Origin: Gammaproteobacteria bacterium
Lineage (GTDB): Bacteria; Pseudomonadota; Gammaproteobacteria; GCA-001735895
Assembly (NCBI GenBank): GCA_024225395.1
Contig: JAAEMR010000208.1
Span: 1 to 60,049, forward strand
DNA: 60,049 nt
Direction of reading: 5' to 3'
Shown here: positions 44,393-54,745 of the stretch, piece after piece
How the letters are laid out: every line of letters starts with the position of its first letter
How positions within the stretch are numbered: position 1 is the first letter of the stretch
The notes under the pieces: model-generated
Told to the model about the DNA's origin: nothing
Databases searched by the model: none
What the model saw: only the letters and a program-made list of their open reading frames with translations
Translations under genes and position numbers: made by a program

Positions 44393-46195
44393 ATGCGGAT
44401 GAAAAATATCCGGAATTTTTCCATCATTGCCCATATTGATCATGGTAAATCGACCATAGCCGATCGATTTATCCAGGTATGTGGTGGCTTGAGTGAACGT
44501 GAAATGTCTGAACAGGTGCTGGATTCTATGGATCTGGAGCGTGAGCGGGGCATTACCATTAAGGCTCAGTCTGTTTCGCTGGATTACACCGCGAGAGATG
44601 GAGAAACCTATTTACTGAACTTTATCGATACACCGGGTCACGTCGACTTTTCTTATGAAGTCTCCCGTTCTCTGGCAGCCTGTGAAGGGGCCTTACTGGT
44701 CGTTGATGCGTCTCAGGGTGTTGAAGCGCAAAGTGTCGCTAACTGTTATACAGCGATTGAAATGGACCTGGAAGTTATCCCTGTTTTAAATAAAATTGAT
44801 TTACCTGCCGCAGATCCCGAACGGGTTAAACAGGAAATTGAAGATGTTATCGGGCTGGATGCTTCTGATGCCATTGAAGTAAGTGCCAAGACCGGTATTG
44901 GAATCGACGATCTGCTGGAACAACTGGTCGCCCTGGTACCGGCTCCTGAAGGTAATAGAGATAATCCTGCACAGGCATTAATTATTGACTCCTGGTTCGA
45001 TAGTTATGTGGGTGTGATTACTCTGGTCAGGGTCATGGAGGGTGTTATCAAACCTCGCCAAAAGATTAAAATGATGTCCACAGGGCGTGAGTTTCATGTC
45101 GACCAGGTGGGTGTTTTTACGCCGAAACGTAAACAGACAGAAATTCTGGAATGTGGTGATGTTGGATATATCATTTCAGGCATTAAAGATATCGAATCTG
45201 CCAGGGTGGGCGATACGATTACTTCAAGCCAGAATTCAGCGACGGAAGCTTTACCCGATTTTAAAGAAGTGCAGCCACGTGTGTTTGCGGGGCTTTTCCC
45301 TATCAGTTCTGATGATTATGAAAATTGTCGAGAAGCGTTAAAAAAACTGAAACTGAACGATGCGGCATTACAGTTTGAACCTGAATCTTCACAGGCATTA
45401 GGTTTTGGATTCCGTTGTGGTTTTCTGGGTATGCTGCATATGGAAATTGTGCAGGAACGTCTGGAACGCGAATATGATCTGGATTTGATCACCACGGCAC
45501 CCACTGTAATCTATCAGGTGGAAACGACATCGGGTGACGTGATTGAAATTCATAACCCGGCAGAATTACCCGCGGTGAATCAAATTAATGAAATCAGAGA
45601 ACCAATTATTCAGGCTAATATCCTGACGCCTGAGGCTTATATCGGGTCTATTATCACTTTATGTATCGAAAAACGAGGCATACAGAAAGAGATTGTGTAC
45701 ATGGGTACTCAGGTGTCAATTGTGTATGAATTGCCAATGAGTGAAGTGGTACTTGATTTCTTTGACCGGCTAAAAAGTGTCAGTCGTGGTTATGCTTCAT
45801 TTGATTATGAATTCAAACGTTTTGAAGCGGCAAACCTGGTTAAGCTGGATGTGTTAATTAACAGTGATAAAGTCGATGCATTGTCGGTGATCGTGCATCG
45901 AGATAATGCAGATTATCGCGGACGTGAACTGGCCAGTAAAATGAAGGAATTGATTCCTCGTCAAATGTTTGATGTGGCTATTCAGGCGGCTATTGGTGCG
46001 ACTATTATTGCGCGTACCAACGTTAAAGCCCTGCGTAAAAACGTCACAGCTAAATGTTACGGTGGTGATATCACCCGCAAAAGGAAACTGCTGGAAAAGC
46101 AGAAAGCGGGTAAAAAACGTATGAAGCAGGTAGGCAGCGTAGAAATTCCTCAAGAGGCATTTCTTGCGGTATTACAGGTCGATTCTAAAAATTAA
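44393..46195 (+). CDS. lepA: Elongation factor 4 (LepA GTPase)
   Basis: A 600-residue translational GTPase that acts on stalled or mistranslocated ribosomes. G1 is [10 protein letters not shown]2 RGITIKAQ, G3 DTPGHVDF, G4 NKIDLP. Domains II and III follow, then the LepA-specific C-terminal domain with the basic end ([20 protein letters not shown]). Length matches E. coli LepA (599). It heads the run lepA-lepB-DUF4845-rnc-era-recO-pdxJ-acpS, the common gammaproteobacterial order. A weak hairpin (44353-44369) lies just upstream. Confidence 0.97.
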   Translation: MRMKNIRNFSIIAHIDHGKSTIADRFIQVCGGLSEREMSEQVLDSMDLERERGITIKAQSVSLDYTARDGETYLLNFIDTPGHVDFSYEVSRSLAACEGALLVVDASQGVEAQSVANCYTAIEMDLEVIPVLNKIDLPAADPERVKQEIEDVIGLDASDAIEVSAKTGIGIDDLLEQLVALVPAPEGNRDNPAQALIIDSWFDSYVGVITLVRVMEGVIKPRQKIKMMSTGREFHVDQVGVFTPKRKQTEILECGDVGYIISGIKDIESARVGDTITSSQNSATEALPDFKEVQPRVFAGLFPISSDDYENCREALKKLKLNDAALQFEPESSQALGFGFRCGFLGMLHMEIVQERLEREYDLDLITTAPTVIYQVETTSGDVIEIHNPAELPAVNQINEIREPIIQANILTPEAYIGSIITLCIEKRGIQKEIVYMGTQVSIVYELPMSEVVLDFFDRLKSVSRGYASFDYEFKRFEAANLVKLDVLINSDKVDALSVIVHRDNADYRGRELASKMKELIPRQMFDVAIQAAIGATIIARTNVKALRKNVTAKCYGGDITRKRKLLEKQKAGKKRMKQVGSVEIPQEAFLAVLQVDSKN

Positions 46196-46235
46196 CTTTT
46201 CTTATTATTAGATAAAAAAACGGATTACAGAATAT

Positions 46236-47033
46236 ATGATTCATTTTGATTTCGAATTCCTGCTGGTGGCTACAGTGTTTGTGAGTGGTATCATCTGGCT
46301 TATTGATAGCCTGCTATTTGCCGCTAAACGTAAACAGGTATCCAGCGGTAAGTCGGTCCATGATCCAATTATCGTGGAATATGCAAAATCTTTTTTCCCC
46401 GTATTACTTGCGGTGATGGTTTTACGTTCATTTTTGTATGAGCCTTTTCGAATCCCCTCTGGATCGATGATGCCAACCTTGCTGGTGGGTGATTTTATTT
46501 TAGTCAATAAATATCAATATGGCGTTCGTTTGCCGGTCGTTCATAACCAGTTAACCGAAGGAAATAAAGTTAAACGCGGTGATGTTGCTGTCTTCAGGTT
46601 TCCAGAAGATGAAACAATGGACTTCATTAAAAGGGTTGTTGGATTGCCAGGTGATCATGTCAGCTACTATAATCGACGTCTGATGATTAATAAAAAACCC
46701 CTGCCGGTTGAATTTCAGGAAACCTATGCTGGCCAGGGGTCGACCCCTGATAATATGCAGGGTGGCGAAATATTTATCGAGCAATTAGGTGATGTAACAC
46801 ATAACATGATGACCGATGCCAAGGTCAAATTTAGTGCCAATGGAGAGTTAATTGTTCCTGATGGACATTATTTTGTGATGGGTGATAATCGTGACCATAG
46901 TAATGACAGCCGTTTCTGGGGTTTTGTGCCTGAGCAGAACCTGGTGGGTAAAGCGGTGACTATATGGATGCATTGGGACTGGCGAAAAGGTGGTAGTGGT
47001 CTAGACTTAACACGTATCGGTACAAAACTTTAG
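46236..47033 (+). CDS. lepB: Signal peptidase I
   Basis: A 265-residue inner-membrane protease cleaving Sec and Tat signal peptides. Two N-terminal helices (about 8-30 and 53-66) are followed by the catalytic region: Ser77 (PSGSMMPTL) and Lys132 (DFIKRVVGLPGD), with GDNRDHSNDSRFWG near residue 216. It follows lepA by 40 bases and precedes the DUF4845 gene by nine. Confidence 0.96.
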   Translation: MIHFDFEFLLVATVFVSGIIWLIDSLLFAAKRKQVSSGKSVHDPIIVEYAKSFFPVLLAVMVLRSFLYEPFRIPSGSMMPTLLVGDFILVNKYQYGVRLPVVHNQLTEGNKVKRGDVAVFRFPEDETMDFIKRVVGLPGDHVSYYNRRLMINKKPLPVEFQETYAGQGSTPDNMQGGEIFIEQLGDVTHNMMTDAKVKFSANGELIVPDGHYFVMGDNRDHSNDSRFWGFVPEQNLVGKAVTIWMHWDWRKGGSGLDLTRIGTKL

Positions 47034-47042
47034 AGGACTGGC

Positions 47043-47414
47043 ATGATTAACAAAAATTCACAACAGGGACTAACGACTATTGGGTGGTTAGCGTTCATTG
47101 GTCTTTTCGGCCTGATCGTGGCCTCGGGTTTTAAAATACTTCCTATGTATCTTGATTATTTCACGGTTCAATCAGTGATGGATGGACTGGTCCAGGATGA
47201 ATCTATAGATGCACGCTCTAAAAGAGATTTATGGGAGGCGGCCAATAAAAGGTTACTGATTAACCAGGTTAGAGGTATACCTAGAGAAAGCTTTACCTTT
47301 TCGCGTAAAAATAATGTCACCACAATGGCTATAGATTATGAAGTAAGAAAGCCTTATATAGGCGAATTATTCATTGGTGCTCACTTTGTTTATTCGGTTG
47401 AGATTGAGCGGTGA
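47043..47414 (+). CDS. DUF4845 membrane protein
   Basis: A 123-residue protein with a single N-terminal helix (TIGWLAFIGLFGLIVASG, residues about 11-28) and a mostly beta C-terminal part. Conserved YLDYFTVQSVMDGL follows the helix. Genes of this family sit between lepB and rnc in many gammaproteobacteria; I know of no established function. Its stop overlaps the rnc GTG start by four bases. Confidence 0.9.
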   Translation: MINKNSQQGLTTIGWLAFIGLFGLIVASGFKILPMYLDYFTVQSVMDGLVQDESIDARSKRDLWEAANKRLLINQVRGIPRESFTFSRKNNVTTMAIDYEVRKPYIGELFIGAHFVYSVEIER

Positions 47415-48088
47415 AGTCTGTTCAGAAATTACAGACCATAATAAATTACCAATTTAAAGATGAACAGCTATTACAAACTGCTGTAACCCACCGTAGTTCT
47501 TCCAAGAATAAAAATAATGAAAGGCTGGAATTCCTCGGTGATAGTGTGTTGGGTCTGGTTATTTCGGGATATCTTTACAACAGGCTTGATAAAGCAGCAG
47601 AAGGTGAATTAAGCCGGGTTAGAGCCAGCCTGGTTAAAGAGGATGCGCTGGCTACAGTTGCAAGAGACATTAACCTCGGTGATTTTCTATTGCTGGGAAG
47701 CGGTGAGCTGAAAAGTGGAGGTTATAGACGAGCCTCGATTCTTTCGGATGCTCTTGAAGCCATTTTTGGTGCAATATATCTGGATGCAGGCTTTGACCAG
47801 TGTGAAAAAACGATTCTATTTTTATACGAAGATTACCTGGTGACTCTTCCCTCATCGGTAGATCTTAAAGATCCTAAAACATCATTACAGGAGTACCTGC
47901 AAAGTAGAAAGATTGAGTTGCCCGTGTACCAGGTAACCAGAACTGAAGGCAAGTCACATGATCAAATCTTTACGGTTGAGTGTCGTATTAATGATTTGAA
48001 TATTACTGAAATGGGAACAGGAAGCAGTCGTAAAAAAGCGGAGCAGATGTCGGCTTCATCAGCGTTGAAGCAAGCTCAAAATGGATAG
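47411..48088 (+). CDS. rnc: Ribonuclease III
   Basis: A 225-residue double-stranded-RNA endonuclease processing rRNA and some mRNAs. The signature ERLEFLGDSVLGLV lies near residues 37-50 and the second metal-binding segment is DALEAIFGAIYLDAG. A C-terminal dsRNA-binding domain begins near 155 (DPKTSLQEYLQSR). It starts with GTG in a GTGA overlap with the DUF4845 gene and its end overlaps era by eight bases, indicating translational coupling. Confidence 0.97.
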   Translation: MKSVQKLQTIINYQFKDEQLLQTAVTHRSSSKNKNNERLEFLGDSVLGLVISGYLYNRLDKAAEGELSRVRASLVKEDALATVARDINLGDFLLLGSGELKSGGYRRASILSDALEAIFGAIYLDAGFDQCEKTILFLYEDYLVTLPSSVDLKDPKTSLQEYLQSRKIELPVYQVTRTEGKSHDQIFTVECRINDLNITEMGTGSSRKKAEQMSASSALKQAQNG

Positions 48089-48980
48089 CTCTTTAAACTT
48101 TCTGTGTGGATATGTTGCGCTAATCGGTAAACCTAATACCGGTAAATCTACCCTGATGAATGCACTCGTGGGTGAAAAACTGAGCATTACTGCAAAGCGT
48201 CCTCAAACAACCCGTCATCAAATTCTGGGAATAAAAACCACCTCTGAATATCAGTGTATTTTTGTTGATACTCCGGGAATGCATCAGGATCAGAAAAAAG
48301 CCATTAACCGTTACATGAACCGGGCCGCAACCAGTATGCTGACGGATGTCGATTTAATTTGTGTACTTCTGGATGTACGTAATTTTAATGGTGACGATGA
48401 ACAGGTACTTAAAAAAGTTGAAAACATGGATAATGTGATTCTGGTTTTAAACAAAATAGACCAGATTAATAATAAACATCAATTATTACCTCTGATGGAA
48501 AAGATTTCAGGCTTAGTGCCAAACGTTGAAATGATTCCTGTTTCAGCTTTAAAAGAAGAAAACCTGGACAGTCTTATGTCACAGATACAGGGGCGTTTAC
48601 CTGAAGGCATACCCCATTTTCCCGATGATCAACTAACCGATAAACCAATGCGTTTTATCGTTGCAGAGATTGTTCGAGAAAAGTTATTTAGAACTCTGAC
48701 ACAGGAATTACCTTACTCCATCACCGTGAATGTTGAACACTATAAAACGGAAAAGGACCTGGTACGGATTTCTGCATCAATCTGGGTTGAGCGAAAATCG
48801 CAAAAAGGAATCATTATTGGAAGAGGTGGCTCATTACTGAAAAAAATTGGTTCTGAAGCCCGGACCGATATAGAACAGCTGGTCGATCAGAAGGTTTATT
48901 TACAGTTATGGGTCAAAGTCAGAGAAGACTGGTCTGATGATGAACGCTCTTTGGCGGCGTTTGGCTATTCTAACGATTAA
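48081..48980 (+). CDS. era: GTPase Era
   Basis: A 299-residue GTPase required for 30S subunit maturation; it binds 16S rRNA near its 3' end. G1 is GKPNTGKST, G2 region RPQTTRHQILGI, G3 DTPGMH, G4 NKID. The C-terminal KH domain has KGIIIGRGGSLLKKIG. The order rnc-era-recO is the usual operon. Copy C of the palindromic repeat follows the stop by 18 bases. Confidence 0.97.
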   Translation: MDSSLNFLCGYVALIGKPNTGKSTLMNALVGEKLSITAKRPQTTRHQILGIKTTSEYQCIFVDTPGMHQDQKKAINRYMNRAATSMLTDVDLICVLLDVRNFNGDDEQVLKKVENMDNVILVLNKIDQINNKHQLLPLMEKISGLVPNVEMIPVSALKEENLDSLMSQIQGRLPEGIPHFPDDQLTDKPMRFIVAEIVREKLFRTLTQELPYSITVNVEHYKTEKDLVRISASIWVERKSQKGIIIGRGGSLLKKIGSEARTDIEQLVDQKVYLQLWVKVREDWSDDERSLAAFGYSND

Positions 48981-48998
48981 GGTCAAAACCTTTTTTTT

Positions 48999-49137
48999 CA
49001 CCGAGTGCAAAGAGGACACAGGGTCAGCGATGGGTATTTCTAACTTTAAGTTATTTGAATTTCTGACATATTGACGGTGTATTAAAATCACAGTTAATAT
49101 TTATTTAATCTCTGTGACCTCCGTGTACTCTGTGGTG
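48999..49137. repeat. Palindromic intergenic repeat, copy C (MITE-like, diverged)
   Basis: A 139-bp element between era and recO beginning CACCGAGTGCAAAGAGGACA and ending with TCCGTGTACTCTGTGGTG. The ends pair imperfectly in inverted orientation. It shares length, end architecture and intergenic position with copies A and B, but with Cac-aga-style ends. Confidence 0.65.
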
Positions 49138-49160
49138 AAATCTTTTTTTAGCACTTAACC

Positions 49161-49862
49161 ATGCAAAACCGTATTAACGACCAACCTGCTTTTATTTTAC
49201 ATCGACGGGACTATCAGGATTCGAGTTTAATTCTAGACCTGTTCAGTCAGGATTTTGGGCGTGTGAGTGTGCTGGTCAAAGGTGCTAAAAAACGTCGTGA
49301 TGTGTCAAGTTTTCAGATTTGTAATCGGTTGTCCGTAGGTTGGACTGGTCATTCAGAATTAAAAATTTTAACTCAGATTGATAGTCACCTGTTTTCAGTG
49401 TCGGATGAATATTACCCCGGTATTTTTTATATCAATGAATTATTACTTTATTTGCTGCCAAAACATGATGAGCAGATAAGGCTTTTTCAGCAATATCAAA
49501 ACTTGTTAGTAGAATTTACGCAGCATGATATTCAGCTGGAACCTTTACTTAGAAATTTTGAAATAGAGCTATTGACCGATCTGGGCTATATGCCTGATTT
49601 AACCGTTGCTTCAACTACGGGTCAAAAAATCCTGCTTGAGCAGTTTTATATTTTTGATGAACTGTCGGGTCTAATACCTGTCCCTAAAGATACTACCAGT
49701 TCATTTAGGGGAACTGAGTTGATGGCTATATATGAACGACATTTTAATTCGCCTGAAAATTTGCGCGCTGCCAAGCGGCTAATGAGGCAAATAATTCATT
49801 TCAACCTGCAGGGCAGAACGTTACAATCACGTAAATTCTACCAACAAATGAAAAAGAAATAG
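49161..49862 (+). CDS. recO: DNA repair protein RecO
   Basis: A 233-residue recombination mediator that works with RecR to load RecA on SSB-coated gaps. The N-terminal OB fold starts with [20 protein letters not shown] and has [10 protein letters not shown]; a helical domain follows ([20 protein letters not shown], then [12 protein letters not shown]). The zinc-finger cysteines of some RecO proteins are absent, as in E. coli. It ends four bases before pdxJ. Confidence 0.94.
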   Translation: MQNRINDQPAFILHRRDYQDSSLILDLFSQDFGRVSVLVKGAKKRRDVSSFQICNRLSVGWTGHSELKILTQIDSHLFSVSDEYYPGIFYINELLLYLLPKHDEQIRLFQQYQNLLVEFTQHDIQLEPLLRNFEIELLTDLGYMPDLTVASTTGQKILLEQFYIFDELSGLIPVPKDTTSSFRGTELMAIYERHFNSPENLRAAKRLMRQIIHFNLQGRTLQSRKFYQQMKKK

Positions 49863-49866
49863 TGAC

Positions 49867-50604
49867 ATGAATAAAACTAAAGTAATGCTGGGTGTCAACA
49901 TCGATCATATTGCCACGCTGAGGCAATCCCGGGGAACGCGTTATCCTGACCCGGTAACAGCTGCAGTGATTGCGGAGCAGTCAGGCGCTGACTCAATTAC
50001 TTTTCATTTAAGAGAAGACCGCCGACATATTCAGGATCGGGACTGCTTATTATTAAAGCAAATGGTACAGACCAAGTTAAACCTTGAAATGGCTGTGACC
50101 AATGAAATGGTCGATTTTGCAGTGAAATTAAAACCCCAGGACTGTTGCCTTGTTCCTGAAAAAAGGGAAGAACTGACAACGGAAGGCGGGCTTGACGTGG
50201 TAGAAGGTTTTGATCGAGTAAAACAGGCCTGTGATCGACTGGCCGATAATAATATTCGTGTTTCACTTTTTATCGATGCCAACCACAGGCAAATCGATGC
50301 TGCTGTTGCTTGCAATGCACCGGTTATTGAAATCCATACCGGTCATTTTGCTGATGCAGAAAATGATGAACAGCAAGCCAGCCTGTTAGCAGGTATAAAT
50401 GATGCTATTCAATATGCTCATGACCAGGGATTGCAGGTCAATGCCGGGCATGGATTGCATTATCATAATGTACAGGACATTGCCTGTAACCCGCTGGTCG
50501 TTGAATTGAATATTGGTCATGCCATCATTGCTGATGCGATGTTTCATGGTCTGGCAAATTCTGTGACTGAAATGAAACGGCTTATAGTCGAAGCTCGTAA
50601 TTGA
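49867..50604 (+). CDS. pdxJ: Pyridoxine 5'-phosphate synthase
   Basis: A 245-residue TIM-barrel enzyme joining aminoacetone phosphate and deoxyxylulose phosphate in DXP-dependent vitamin B6 synthesis. The start [20 protein letters not shown], the [13 protein letters not shown] segment, [26 protein letters not shown] and [11 protein letters not shown] are all typical. It follows recO by four bases and precedes acpS by 30. Confidence 0.97.
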   Translation: MNKTKVMLGVNIDHIATLRQSRGTRYPDPVTAAVIAEQSGADSITFHLREDRRHIQDRDCLLLKQMVQTKLNLEMAVTNEMVDFAVKLKPQDCCLVPEKREELTTEGGLDVVEGFDRVKQACDRLADNNIRVSLFIDANHRQIDAAVACNAPVIEIHTGHFADAENDEQQASLLAGINDAIQYAHDQGLQVNAGHGLHYHNVQDIACNPLVVELNIGHAIIADAMFHGLANSVTEMKRLIVEARN

Positions 50605-50634
50605 TTTATTAATAACTGTGCCGGGTAAATAACA

Positions 50635-51015
50635 ATGATATCGGGTATTGGTGTTGATATAGCCGAGATTGCTCGCTTTAAAAAAATGGTAGAGCGCTAC
50701 GGTGATCGCATTGCGAAACGAATTTTAACGACCCAGGAGTTTCAGCAATACAAAAAAAGAAAAAACAGCCTGAGTTTTCTAGCATTACGCTTTGCTGCTA
50801 AAGAAGCCGCCAGTAAAGCATTAGGAACGGGTATTGCCAGAGGTATTGGATTTAAGTGTATAGAAGTTATTAATACGCAAGAAGGTAAACCGGAACTTGT
50901 GTTTCACGGGGTAGCGAAAGAATTTATTAAGAAGAAAAATATCAGCAGTACATTTTTATCATTATCGGATGAAAAACATTATGCAGTTGCAATGGTTGTA
51001 GTTGAAATAAATTAA
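50635..51015 (+). CDS. acpS: Holo-[acyl-carrier-protein] synthase
   Basis: A 126-residue phosphopantetheinyl transferase that activates acyl carrier protein. GIGVDIAEIARF at the N-terminus carries the metal-binding Asp8, and FAAKEAASKALGTG carries the conserved Glu and Lys. It ends the lepA-acpS run. Its TAA overlaps the stop codon of the convergent kinase gene, so no terminator separates the two. Confidence 0.96.
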   Translation: MISGIGVDIAEIARFKKMVERYGDRIAKRILTTQEFQQYKKRKNSLSFLALRFAAKEAASKALGTGIARGIGFKCIEVINTQEGKPELVFHGVAKEFIKKKNISSTFLSLSDEKHYAVAMVVVEIN

Positions 51016-53735
51016 ATCGCTTCATCCGTCTGATTAAAAAGTTCAATAGTTTCGTCAATCTTTTTCAAATTATTTCTAATCAGCTTTAATGTCCTTAACA
51101 ACTCGGTAGAATTTCCCAGTTTTAAAGTTTCATAATGAGTCAGAAGCTTTTTTAATTGAGGCAGTCCTATGTAGCAGGTAATGCCTTGTAACTTGTGCAT
51201 TATATGGGCTATTTGACTCTTATCTTTCATTTCGATAGCTTTATCCAGATCCTCAATAAAATCTGGGATTTCAAGTTGTAGCATCGCAAAAGTAGCTTTA
51301 ACCAGTTTTTCATTATTAGCTGACAGCACCAGCGTTAACTCGAAATCAATGGATGGTTCATGATCGACTGTAGTCACTTTTTGCTGCACTGGAGTTTGCA
51401 ATGGAGCCTTATGAAGCAATACATCTTTCAGGCATCTTTCATCTATAGGTTTACTGATATACGCATTAAACCCGAGATTGATCAGACGTTCTTTTTCATT
51501 TTCCAGCACATTTGCAGTTATGGCTACAATGGGAATGTTTAAATCCGGTTGCTGCTTTCGTATCATTAACATGAGCTCAACACCATCCACTTCGGGCATT
51601 TGTATATCCAGTAAAATCAAATCAAAATCCATCGCGTTGAATAATTTCATGGCCTGTTTGGCATCACTGGCCTGATGCGGGTTGTGCCCCCATAAGCGGG
51701 TTAATTCACAGGCCAGAGCGAGGTTGATTGAATTGTCATCTACAATAAGGATTTCCTTCGATTGGGGCGGTGTTAATTCGTCTGTTAAGGATTTAGTCTC
51801 ATTGTTTTTTTCTTCGTTTGATAGCAAATTTAGCAAATTATTAGAACTATTAATAACGGAGATAAATTGATAATCTGGATAATCAGTCATATCTATAATA
51901 CTTGAGTCATAATGCATAATAATGACTTTGCAGTGATCCAGGATCTGTTGACTAATAAATTTATTCGGATGTAACAAACAATGCCGTAAATCGATAACGA
52001 TCAGGCCAATATAATTGAGGTTTTGTATTAACTGTTTGTGTAAAGAATCCGCTTTCGTTGCCTCGTTGATTAACTGTATTTCAGTATTAAATTGAGCCCT
52101 GTTAAATAATGCCTGAATTTCTTTCAGGGCGAGTTGAGCTGATGCGTAAATCATTACCGTTTTAGCTGGAGATGAAACTTCCTGCTGTTGCAGAAATGAT
52201 GGATCTGGATTTAGCTGAGAGGATGGTTTGAAGGGCATTACAACAGAAAATAAAGTGCCTGAGTCGATTTCACTTTCTAATGTAATATCGCCTCCCATTA
52301 ATTTGGCGAGATTTTTTGAAATAACAAGGCCCAGACCCGTTCCCGAAAATCTTCTATTAGAATCTGATTCAATTTGCCTAAACGCCTTGAAAAGGCTTTT
52401 TTGATTATCTTCAGAGATACCAATCCCACTGTCCTGGATATTGAACTTAATCATGATTTGATCTTTGCTTTCATCCTCTACAAATACAGTGATAGACACA
52501 AACCCTTTGTCAGTGAATTTTATTGCGTTACCGATAATGTTGATTAAAATCTGTTTCAGACGTAGAGGGTCGCCAATTAGATAACGCGGTGTATCGCTGT
52601 ATATAATGAGGTACAGGTCAATGTTTTTTTCAAGGGTATTTGCGTACAGGCTGTCTCGGGTACTTTCTACCAGTTCAATAAAATTAAAAGATTCTTCCAG
52701 AAGTTCTATATTTCCCGATTCTATTTTCGAGAAATCAAGAATTTCATTGACGATGCAGCTTAAGTCGATCGTGGACTGGGTAATTATGTCGACGTACCGA
52801 GTCTGATCCTGGCTCAATCCGGTGTTAGTCAGCAAGTTTATAAAACCCTTGATTCCATTGATCGGGGTTCGTATTTCATGACTCATGTTGGCAAGAAACT
52901 GAGTTTTAACCTGATCCGCCATTTGTGCATTGTCACGAGCTATAGCAAGCTCTCTATTATTATATTCCAGATTTGTAATTGCATTCATTAGTTCCAGAGT
53001 TGCTGTTTTGATCTTCTGATCAAGCTGCATTTGATTGGCCAGCAGAGCCTGTGACATGCTATTAAATCCTTTTTGTACATCCCCGATTTCATTAGTTTCT
53101 ATATCATTTATTATTTCTCCGAGTTGCCCTGTTTCTACCTGTTTTAGATGATGCAGAAGAGTATAAATTGGACGCATTAAACGTTGACTGATGATAAAAG
53201 TTAGAATAATAGCGATGAATAACATAAAGATGAAAAAGACAGCTCCATCCTTAATGATTTGTTTTTTCTGTAATAGCAGTTGATCTTTTGAAATATACAT
53301 ATGCACCCATCCCAGGTTTCTCAGTGGAAGTTCCTGCTGATTTAAGCCTGGCTGGAATATGTCTTCATAATTAATATTTTGAGTTTGCACCGGTTGCCTG
53401 TAATAAGAGTATTCAGAGCTCAGTTCAGATTTATATCGATTATTTTTGACCTGGGCTATTATTTTTCCCTGTAGATCATAAATGGCTAGAAAAATAATAT
53501 TGTTGGTATCGATGGACTGGTCCAGCAGGAACTGAATTTGATCAAAATTTCCGGACAGAAGATTGTATTCTGAAGCCCCTGAAATTTGCTGAGCAATTAT
53601 CTCACCTTTACTTTTTAGTAATTTTTCGGCTTGATCCAGGCTACTGCTAATATGAATATAGGTGAACAATACATCGATCAGTAACACCGGTATCATTGCT
53701 ATTATAAGTATCTGATATTTTAACCGTAATTTCAT
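51012..53735 (-). CDS. barA: BarA/GacS-like hybrid histidine kinase
   Basis: A 907-residue inner-membrane kinase. Helices near 9-28 and 165-183 flank a periplasmic domain; a HAMP region (184-240), HisKA with His286 ([13 protein letters not shown]), an ATPase (DSGIGI 435-440), a degenerate receiver-like stretch (about 525-635), a receiver with phospho-acceptor Asp710 (LILLDIQMPEVDG) and an HPt domain with His847 (IMHKLQGITCYIG) follow. The HPt region and domain order match E. coli BarA. BarA/GacS controls carbon-storage (Csr/Rsm) small RNAs through UvrY/GacA. Nearby cysM and rlmD repeat the gene neighbourhood known for gacS or barA. Two envelope genes precede it in the same direction. Confidence 0.9.
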   Translation of the reverse strand: MKLRLKYQILIIAMIPVLLIDVLFTYIHISSSLDQAEKLLKSKGEIIAQQISGASEYNLLSGNFDQIQFLLDQSIDTNNIIFLAIYDLQGKIIAQVKNNRYKSELSSEYSYYRQPVQTQNINYEDIFQPGLNQQELPLRNLGWVHMYISKDQLLLQKKQIIKDGAVFFIFMLFIAIILTFIISQRLMRPIYTLLHHLKQVETGQLGEIINDIETNEIGDVQKGFNSMSQALLANQMQLDQKIKTATLELMNAITNLEYNNRELAIARDNAQMADQVKTQFLANMSHEIRTPINGIKGFINLLTNTGLSQDQTRYVDIITQSTIDLSCIVNEILDFSKIESGNIELLEESFNFIELVESTRDSLYANTLEKNIDLYLIIYSDTPRYLIGDPLRLKQILINIIGNAIKFTDKGFVSITVFVEDESKDQIMIKFNIQDSGIGISEDNQKSLFKAFRQIESDSNRRFSGTGLGLVISKNLAKLMGGDITLESEIDSGTLFSVVMPFKPSSQLNPDPSFLQQQEVSSPAKTVMIYASAQLALKEIQALFNRAQFNTEIQLINEATKADSLHKQLIQNLNYIGLIVIDLRHCLLHPNKFISQQILDHCKVIIMHYDSSIIDMTDYPDYQFISVINSSNNLLNLLSNEEKNNETKSLTDELTPPQSKEILIVDDNSINLALACELTRLWGHNPHQASDAKQAMKLFNAMDFDLILLDIQMPEVDGVELMLMIRKQQPDLNIPIVAITANVLENEKERLINLGFNAYISKPIDERCLKDVLLHKAPLQTPVQQKVTTVDHEPSIDFELTLVLSANNEKLVKATFAMLQLEIPDFIEDLDKAIEMKDKSQIAHIMHKLQGITCYIGLPQLKKLLTHYETLKLGNSTELLRTLKLIRNNLKKIDETIELFNQTDEAI

Positions 53736-53805
53736 TTTTTGATTTCTTCAAAAATGCAATACGGGTAATAAGTAAAAAATAATAGTTGTGTATGGAACTT
53801 TACTA

Positions 53806-54741
53806 TCATTTGATCTGTTCCATTTTTAGTTGCTTTAAAATTTCGTTTTTATCGGCCAACTTTATTCCTAATGATCTGGCGACGCGATGGTTTATTAAAA
53901 TATCAAATTCTGATGCATAGGAATATTGTGTGGGAATGAATTGACTATCACTCAGAAACTTGTTGAGCATCTCTGCTACCTGGTTTCCAATAGTCTCCGG
54001 AGAAGAAAATATTGCTGCCAGAGCACCTGACCTGACATGTGCTGGTGAATAGCTTATCATCGGTTTGTTTTGCCGATAAGTTGTTAATAAGATGCCTTTC
54101 AAAGACTGCCGGTTATAAATTTCAGGATCAGGTAAACTGAGTAAAACATCATTTTTTTGTAATAAGTCTCTTACAATATTTACCGGATTATCACCGGTTT
54201 CAAACACTTGTTGATCCAGGTTTAGATTCAGTGTTGAGGAAAGTTTATTTAATGTTTCCTGCTTAATTTTATTTTCCTGTTGCTTGATAATACCTATATT
54301 CTGCTTGCCCAGCAGATATTTGATAAAGCTTAAGTAACGCTGTAATGGCTGGTCTAAAATAATATTGTAATGGTTGTCCCTTTTTTCATTTTTGAAATAT
54401 TGAAACTCGGCTATATAGCTATGAATAACCGGCTGGTCATGTTTTTTATCATTTAAAAAAATGGCAGCATCCATACCTAGAGTGATGATTATCGCTGAAG
54501 AATTCAGCAGAGTGTCATCAGGTTTTAAATCATCTACTGTTTTTATATGAAATTTTGCCTGACCATGAGTTTGATTAATTAGCTGCTCTACTGTGCGATT
54601 AAAAAAGTTGTTATCACCACTTTTGATAATCAAAATGCTGTTTGCTGCAAATGATTGAGGTGATAGAAGCAGTAGTCCGGTTAATATAATTAACCGGGAG
54701 GTTTTTAGTATTCGCCTATGGTATAGAAATCCGTTCTCCAT
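53806..54741 (-). CDS. ABC-type periplasmic binding-protein-like protein
   Basis: A 311-residue exported protein with a signal peptide (LIILTGLLLLSPQSFAA). The body has the two-lobe layout of the ABC_sub_bind family (YrpB/BMP-like relatives): SILIIKSGDNNFFNRTVEQL, then ALAAIFSSPETIGNQVAEML and VARSLGI near the end. No permease or ATPase gene is nearby. It starts four bases after the TonB receptor stop, with AAGGGT inside the receptor end, and precedes the BarA-like kinase by 70 bases. A role as ligand sensor for the kinase or receptor is inference; the ligand is unknown. Confidence 0.8.
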   Translation of the reverse strand: MENGFLYHRRILKTSRLIILTGLLLLSPQSFAANSILIIKSGDNNFFNRTVEQLINQTHGQAKFHIKTVDDLKPDDTLLNSSAIIITLGMDAAIFLNDKKHDQPVIHSYIAEFQYFKNEKRDNHYNIILDQPLQRYLSFIKYLLGKQNIGIIKQQENKIKQETLNKLSSTLNLNLDQQVFETGDNPVNIVRDLLQKNDVLLSLPDPEIYNRQSLKGILLTTYRQNKPMISYSPAHVRSGALAAIFSSPETIGNQVAEMLNKFLSDSQFIPTQYSYASEFDILINHRVARSLGIKLADKNEILKQLKMEQIK

Positions 54742-54745
54742 ACCC

